From JBBRZF01 sp038236965 (lineage in GTDB: Bacteria > Acidobacteriota > Terriglobia > Terriglobales > Acidobacteriaceae), in contig JBBRZF010000128.1 of the NCBI GenBank assembly GCA_038236965.1, positions 1 to 10,006 on the forward strand: a DNA stretch of 10,006 nt. The letters run 5' to 3'. A program made the position numbers and the translations under genes. The notes below the pieces were generated by a model that saw only the letters and a list, made by a program, of their open reading frames with translations, had not been told where the DNA came from and searched no databases. Positions 6,426-10,006 of the stretch are shown one piece after another. Positions within the stretch are counted from its first letter, which is position 1. Every line of letters begins with the position of its first letter.

Positions 6426-7405
6426 AGTTGCACTCCCCGCCTGGGCTTGGTGATAGCTATCCCGCAGACTCCCGCGCCTGGCATCTCGCTCCACGACGCG
6501 AACTCGCAACACTCATCGGAGATCATGCGTGGGTCGTGCACTGTGCAATCGTGTCCCTTCGCCGCCCAGTGACGTTCGTGCGCTTCGAATAATCCTTTGG
6601 TCTTCTCGCCAAACCAGCGAATCGACGCGACATCTCCATTCAGCGGCTTTACTAATCTCGAGTGCAGGGTCGGCTCGTCGTATACCCGCTGGAAGAAATA
6701 CGAGCCTTGTATACCCCTTTTCGATTGCGTTCCGTAATAGTCGGAGCTTCTGTGCTCTACGCGGAACTGTCGATCGACCGGAACGGTCACTATCAATGTT
6801 CCTCCGGGCTTCAGTGCCCCGTAGAGCCACTCCATTGCCTGCATGTCGTCATATTCACCGGAGATGTGCTCGACCGTGGAGATCGACCAGACGCAGTCGT
6901 ACACTCCGCGAACATCGCTCAACGAGTCCGCACCCTGGCATGCCACTGCGACTGAGTTCTTTTGCGATTTAGCAAGAGCCGTCCGGGTCTGCGCGCAGTC
7001 ATCGGCATCAGGGTTGATCATGTCGATCTTCAGGCTGGGGCGATTCGCTCCGGCATATAGAGAAAAGATGCGAGGAGACGAAACGTCCAGCACACGGCCT
7101 ACTTCAGGAATGTGGGCATAGGCGAAGGGGAATTCGAAATAGCGAACGCTGTTGATGGGCGTCAGCAGCAGCGAGTGTCCTTTCGCTTCGCCCCGCATCA
7201 GCATGCGCCAACCCAACTGGCGCGCAAAGTCAGCAAATCGCATATCAAGCCCGCGCTTGCGTGCGTGACGCGACGCCACATAACTTTGCCGCGTCCATCG
7301 AAGTCGACCTAACAGCCGTGTTAGCAAGTTCTGCGGGAGCTCAGTGTTCAGGATCATCTCTGCGCTGCATGGAGCAACGCTATATCTCATTTTCTTAATC
7401 GGCAT
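6422..7405 (-). CDS. Class I SAM-dependent methyltransferase, divergent
   Basis: About 327 residues from the ATG at 7405. The Rossmann core is recognisable: strand 1 RVLDVSSPRIF (about 104-114) in the place of motif I, then LKIDMINPDADD (125-136) with an acid at the end of strand 2, YDCVWSISTVEHISG (169-183) as the motif IV / post-VEH signature, and LKPGGTLIVTVPV (198-210) as the post-strand-5 motif. The usual E/DxGxGxG of motif I is replaced by DVSSPR, which is unusual. The roughly 100 residues before the core are basic and may bind a lipid-linked glycan or the membrane. In a polysaccharide operon it could O- or N-methylate a sugar or cap a chain; the substrate cannot be inferred. The open frame reaches a GTG at 7453, overlapping the preceding gene; ATGs at 7405, 7390 and 7357 are all possible, none with a strong ribosome binding site. 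I chose the first ATG after the upstream stop. The stop overlaps the aminotransferase GTG. Confidence 0.8.
   Translation of the reverse strand: MPIKKMRYSVAPCSAEMILNTELPQNLLTRLLGRLRWTRQSYVASRHARKRGLDMRFADFARQLGWRMLMRGEAKGHSLLLTPINSVRYFEFPFAYAHIPEVGRVLDVSSPRIFSLYAGANRPSLKIDMINPDADDCAQTRTALAKSQKNSVAVACQGADSLSDVRGVYDCVWSISTVEHISGEYDDMQAMEWLYGALKPGGTLIVTVPVDRQFRVEHRSSDYYGTQSKRGIQGSYFFQRVYDEPTLHSRLVKPLNGDVASIRWFGEKTKGLFEAHERHWAAKGHDCTVHDPRMISDECCEFASWSEMPGAGVCGIAITKPRRGVQL
6433..6438 (-). promoter_or_regulatory. Ribosome binding site deciding the GTG start of the aminotransferase
   Basis: GGGGAG on the minus strand, seven bases before the GTG at 6425, inside the last codons of the methyltransferase gene. 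This spacing, plus the GTGA stop/start overlap, selects the GTG over the further-upstream start at 6512, which lies deep in the methyltransferase. Confidence 0.7.
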
Positions 7406-7422
7406 ATTTGTCTTGGGAATTT

Positions 7423-8643
7423 CTATTTCAACATTACGTCGGCCAGAGCCCACTCCAGCGCGACCTGGTGCGCTCTCACGAAGTCCCTACTTTCTGCTGA
7501 ACGGAACTCCAACTCACGCTCTGGCCTAACGGCCAGGTCGAGTACGGCGTCCCGGATCGCCTGCGGACCGTGGCCAGCGAGCATGTACCCATACGGTCGC
7601 GGATCTAACCCGCACTCACGAGTCACGATCGGGATCAGTCCCTTCGCCATCGCTGTCAATACGGCGCCGGCAGTTCCTTCGGAACATGAGGGATAGACAA
7701 TGAATCCACATTTTCTCGCGATTGCGAAGAACTCATCTCCCGCTACGTCCAGAAATCCGTGCGCCACCACATTAGCCAGATCAAACAGTTCGCTCCGGTA
7801 GCTCTCGACAAAGTCCTGCTCCTTATCGAATGGGCCTACTATGTGAAGAGTCATGTCGGGCATGTCAGCGAAGGCATCCAGTACCACGTCCAAGCCTTTG
7901 TGGACCATCCCGCCGCTACCTAACCACAGCATGCTGCTGCGGGCATGAGTCCAGTCACGGGGAGCATCATCAAAGAGAGAATTCGGCACGGATACCGGCA
8001 CGGCAGTCTTCGGCGCCGCCACGTGGGAGAAACTGTCGCATACGACATCGTTGCCTACGTAAAACAACGCGTCGCATCGTTCGGCCGCAAGCGAGACGCG
8101 CGAAGTTCTGCGCGCTTTCAACCTCACACCTCTTCGTTCGAACAGCTCACGCAAGCGCTCTTCTTCCGCAGTGTTGTTCATTCGCCAGTGGCGTCCTGTC
8201 GCGTAAGAGATCTTGCGACATGTATCACCAAGCTGGGTTGCCAGTCGTTCCAAGTTGTAACCCGCGTCGAATAGGACAGCATACTTGTGGCGCAGCTCGA
8301 ATCCACTGTCCAGACAATTGCAAACATCGACTACGAATCCCATCTCGCCAAGTATTCGCGCAATCTCGCGGGACTCCCATAAATTGGAATGGTTCAGAAA
8401 TTCAGCAGACGAGGCATCCGACGTAAACGCCAGTGGCACATAAGACAGGAGTGCGCGCCCGCGAAGCGCTTGTTTGACTCCGTTTACGTCGTACAAGAAT
8501 TGGCTTTGCTGCCAACGCTTTCGTAAATGTTCCAAGAGGCTCGGAAGCCGCCGCTTTAGTTGCGCTTCCATCCATCGACCCGTCGAGGATCTCCGCGCTG
8601 CCGACAGGCCGAGCAGTACAGAGTTGTGGAGTTCCTCAAGCAT
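7423..8643 (-). CDS. Divergent GT4-like glycosyltransferase
   Basis: A 406-residue protein from the ATG at 8643, which overlaps the flippase stop by one base (TGATG). The C-terminal half is a GT-B donor domain: MLWLGSGGMVHKGLDVVLDAF (238-258, with the G-MVHKGLD element of many GT4 enzymes), MTLHIVGPF (264-272), VVAHGFLDV (292-300), then FIVYPSCSEGTAGAVLTAM (314-332) and the post-motif GLIPIVTRECGLD (335-347). Glu322 holds the first EX7E position, but the second is Thr330 instead of Glu. The N-terminal half is poorly conserved; YAVLFDAGYNLERL (121-134) and YATGRHW (147-153) resemble a family of 'glycosyltransferase family 1' proteins whose acceptor domain is reduced. Residues 1-50 are basic and helical, perhaps a membrane-surface anchor; Met25 is an alternative start. 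The frame is open upstream to 9903, but that part is an out-of-frame reading of the flippase gene and is not included. Role inferred: addition of a sugar to the repeat unit. Confidence 0.82.
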   Translation of the reverse strand: MLEELHNSVLLGLSAARRSSTGRWMEAQLKRRLPSLLEHLRKRWQQSQFLYDVNGVKQALRGRALLSYVPLAFTSDASSAEFLNHSNLWESREIARILGEMGFVVDVCNCLDSGFELRHKYAVLFDAGYNLERLATQLGDTCRKISYATGRHWRMNNTAEEERLRELFERRGVRLKARRTSRVSLAAERCDALFYVGNDVVCDSFSHVAAPKTAVPVSVPNSLFDDAPRDWTHARSSMLWLGSGGMVHKGLDVVLDAFADMPDMTLHIVGPFDKEQDFVESYRSELFDLANVVAHGFLDVAGDEFFAIARKCGFIVYPSCSEGTAGAVLTAMAKGLIPIVTRECGLDPRPYGYMLAGHGPQAIRDAVLDLAVRPERELEFRSAESRDFVRAHQVALEWALADVMLK

Positions 8644-9998
8644 CAGGCGGTCTGGCCAACCATGGCTGAATTTGCTTCCAACCGCTGCAGTAGCCGGGGA
8701 ACGTAGAAGGCGGCTGGCAGGAATACAAAGAACAACTGCGCCGCAACCGATCCGAATACCACCCCACTCACCCCTATACGGCGCGTCAGGAAGATCGAAA
8801 TTGTGAGATTGGCTACCGCCATCACCGTGGCCATCACCACCTGGTAGCGAATCACGTTGATGCCATTCAGAAAAACAGAGAGCGAGCCGCTGACCGCCTG
8901 CAAGGCCCCAAACATCGCCAACCCGCAGAACAGCAATAGAGATGGCTTCACCTGCGCACCAACCCACCAGCGCAAAAGTGTGGGTGCAGCGAATAGAAGC
9001 GCGACATTCATCGGCACGTTGAACAAAAGGCCTAGTCCGATGGAGGAGCGCAATGTTCGTCGCGCCCAGCCCACATCTCCTCGCGCAACCGCCTCTCCAT
9101 AGGCCGGCCATAACGGCACCAGCACGAAGCTCAGCATTGTGGGAATCACGGAGAACAGTTTTCCTGTCACCGCATACTCCGTCACCGCGCCGGGGCCGAG
9201 TACGTGGGCGAGGACGAGGTTGTCGCTTTGGAATCCGATCGTCGCAGCTAATTGAAGGAGGAAAAACAGTCCGCCCAGCCGGATCAGTTCTTCCGCTCTT
9301 CCCCGCTCGACATCGCCGGCCCTGGGAATCAATTCTGGTCGTTGCCAGCCCAGGAAGCAGATGGTGTTCAAGAGGTTTGCAAGTAGCGGGCCTCCGCTCA
9401 CCGCCAGCACGAGCCACGGCAAACCCGCGCGCGCATGCACAGCAAACATCAATCCGCAGAAACCGAAAACACTTCCTGCCGCGTTCCACAGGTTCAGGCT
9501 GAAACCAAGTTGATAACCGGACTGCACCTTCTGTACGATTCCCAACGGCAGCCCGACAAGGAAGCAAGCCAGCAAAACCGCCAGGGCAGGTCCGGCCTCC
9601 GCGCGCGCAGCGGCGGAGTGCACATTCAGGATCCGAGCCCAGGGAATTGCGGCATAGGTGCCCCAGAGAAGGAACCCTAATACTCCGGCGATACTGGAGA
9701 GGAACACCGCGGCGCAAGCGATGTACCCTCGCGCCGATTGCCGGTCGTCGCGCCCGAAGCAGCCCGCGATTGCACTCATCAGCCCGTTCCCCAAGCCCAG
9801 ATCCGCAAAGGTGAACATCAGCACCAGTGAACTGATCGTCATCCACACGGCAAAACGTTCGCTGCCAAGGTAGGCAAGGGTCAGACGCACGGTGATGGCC
9901 CAACTCACAGTCGCAATGACCTTCGCGCCCAACGCGGCGATTGAGGTCAATGCCGCGCGCTTGTAACGTTCGCGGCCGCGAAGGTCCTCCGCTGCCAT
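8643..9998 (-). CDS. wzx: Wzx-type polysaccharide flippase (MOP superfamily)
   Basis: A 451-residue polytopic membrane protein with about twelve predicted transmembrane helices by eye (roughly 18-40, 46-63, 91-113, 137-155, 170-186, 190-215, 237-255, 278-296, 315-338, 353-370, 382-404, 409-432), the usual layout and length of Wzx/RfbX lipid-linked oligosaccharide flippases. The first pair ends in FADLGLGNGLMSAIAG (64-79), a hallmark segment of this family, and FQSDNLVLAHVLGPGAVTEYAV (256-277) is the typical start of the second half, with Asp and Asn in helix 7. PLWPAYGEA (295-303) is also common in the family. It would carry undecaprenyl-diphosphate-linked repeat units from the cytosolic to the periplasmic face for the Wzy-like protein. 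The start is the ATG at 9998; only eight bases precede it and the frame is still open at the window edge, so a slightly longer N-terminus cannot be excluded, although the length fits. Confidence 0.9.
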   Translation of the reverse strand: MAAEDLRGRERYKRAALTSIAALGAKVIATVSWAITVRLTLAYLGSERFAVWMTISSLVLMFTFADLGLGNGLMSAIAGCFGRDDRQSARGYIACAAVFLSSIAGVLGFLLWGTYAAIPWARILNVHSAAARAEAGPALAVLLACFLVGLPLGIVQKVQSGYQLGFSLNLWNAAGSVFGFCGLMFAVHARAGLPWLVLAVSGGPLLANLLNTICFLGWQRPELIPRAGDVERGRAEELIRLGGLFFLLQLAATIGFQSDNLVLAHVLGPGAVTEYAVTGKLFSVIPTMLSFVLVPLWPAYGEAVARGDVGWARRTLRSSIGLGLLFNVPMNVALLFAAPTLLRWWVGAQVKPSLLLFCGLAMFGALQAVSGSLSVFLNGINVIRYQVVMATVMAVANLTISIFLTRRIGVSGVVFGSVAAQLFFVFLPAAFYVPRLLQRLEANSAMVGQTA

Positions 9999-10006
9999 CG
10001 CCGGTT

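Larger units (their letters stand above)
1..9998 (-). other. Single polysaccharide biosynthesis operon (Wzx/Wzy-type)
   Basis: All genes share the minus strand and are joined by short junctions: TGATG at 8643 and 206, GTGA at 6425, ATGA at 4672 and 3443, and gaps of 8, 16, 3 and about 17 bases at 5323-5330, 2624-2639, 1397-1399 and 7406-7422. No junction leaves room for a promoter or terminator. Both ends run past the window, so promoter and terminator are not seen. The content (flippase, polymerase, at least five glycosyltransferases, amino-sugar synthesis, acyl and methyl transferases) defines an O-antigen, capsule or exopolysaccharide locus; which of these cannot be decided here. Confidence 0.85.

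Noticed and set aside
6426..6512. Upstream extension of the aminotransferase by 29 codons
   Set aside because: It is inside the methyltransferase gene, is not conserved in the family, and the GTG at 6425 has a well-placed GGAG site.
5613..6572. Plus-strand open frame of 319 codons opposite the aminotransferase
   Set aside because: It lies antisense to a very well conserved enzyme, has no recognisable domain and has composition typical of a mirror frame of GC-rich coding DNA.
7406..7453. Start of the methyltransferase at the GTG at 7453
   Set aside because: It would overlap the preceding glycosyltransferase by 31 bases with a GTG and no clear ribosome binding site; ATGs at 7405 or 7390 are simpler, though not proven.
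8644..9903. A minus-strand frame open from 9903 that continues into the glycosyltransferase ending at 7423, giving an apparent 826-residue protein
   Set aside because: The first roughly 420 residues are an out-of-frame reading of the flippase gene: rich in Arg, Cys, Gly and Pro with no domain pattern, while the flippase frame has clear helices and family motifs. The real gene starts at the coupled ATG at 8643.
1..10006. Searched for a defence system, CRISPR array, insertion sequence, tRNA, riboswitch or terminator hairpin
   Set aside because: The window is filled with coding sequence for polysaccharide synthesis; gaps between genes are at most about 17 bases, and I saw no repeats or inverted repeats that would support any such element.

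Overview
The window is one strand-uniform block of a cell-surface polysaccharide biosynthesis locus. All nine genes I can support read on the minus strand, so transcription runs from high to low coordinates. The order is: a Wzx-type flippase (9998 to 8643), a divergent GT4-like glycosyltransferase (8643 to 7423), a class I SAM methyltransferase (about 7405 to 6422), a GDP-perosamine synthase-like PLP aminotransferase (6425 to 5331), a PglD/NeuD/PerB-type left-handed beta-helix sugar acyltransferase (5322 to 4669), a GT4 glycosyltransferase (4672 to 3440), a GT2 glycosyltransferase (3443 to 2640), a Wzy-like O-antigen polymerase/ligase family membrane protein (2623 to 1400), a second canonical GT4 glycosyltransferase (1396 to 206), and the start of a WcaI-like glycosyltransferase cut by the window edge (206 to 1). 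That is nine complete or nearly complete genes plus one partial.

The genes are packed so tightly (overlaps of 1 or 4 bases, or gaps of 3 to about 17 bases) that they almost certainly form one translationally coupled operon. There is no non-coding stretch over 20 bases, and I see no promoter, terminator, RNA gene, mobile element, repeat array or CRISPR in the window. The operon promoter must lie beyond position 10006 and its end before position 1.

Functionally the set reads as a Wzx/Wzy-dependent pathway. The aminotransferase makes an amino sugar nucleotide, most likely GDP-perosamine, and the adjacent acyltransferase probably N-acylates it. Several glycosyltransferases build a repeat unit on a lipid carrier, Wzx flips it and the Wzy-like protein polymerises it. 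The methyltransferase may modify a sugar or cap a chain. The precursor 4,6-dehydratase, the initiating phosphoglycosyltransferase and the export/chain-length genes are not here and should lie nearby or elsewhere.

The host is a Gram-negative-type bacterium with moderately high GC. The sequence alone does not fix the phylum; Acidobacteriota would fit the composition and protein style, but that is a weak guess. I found no convincing undescribed system. The most worthwhile points are the probable N-acylperosamine module, the glycosyltransferases with altered EX7E motifs, and the methyltransferase with a degenerate SAM-binding motif I.
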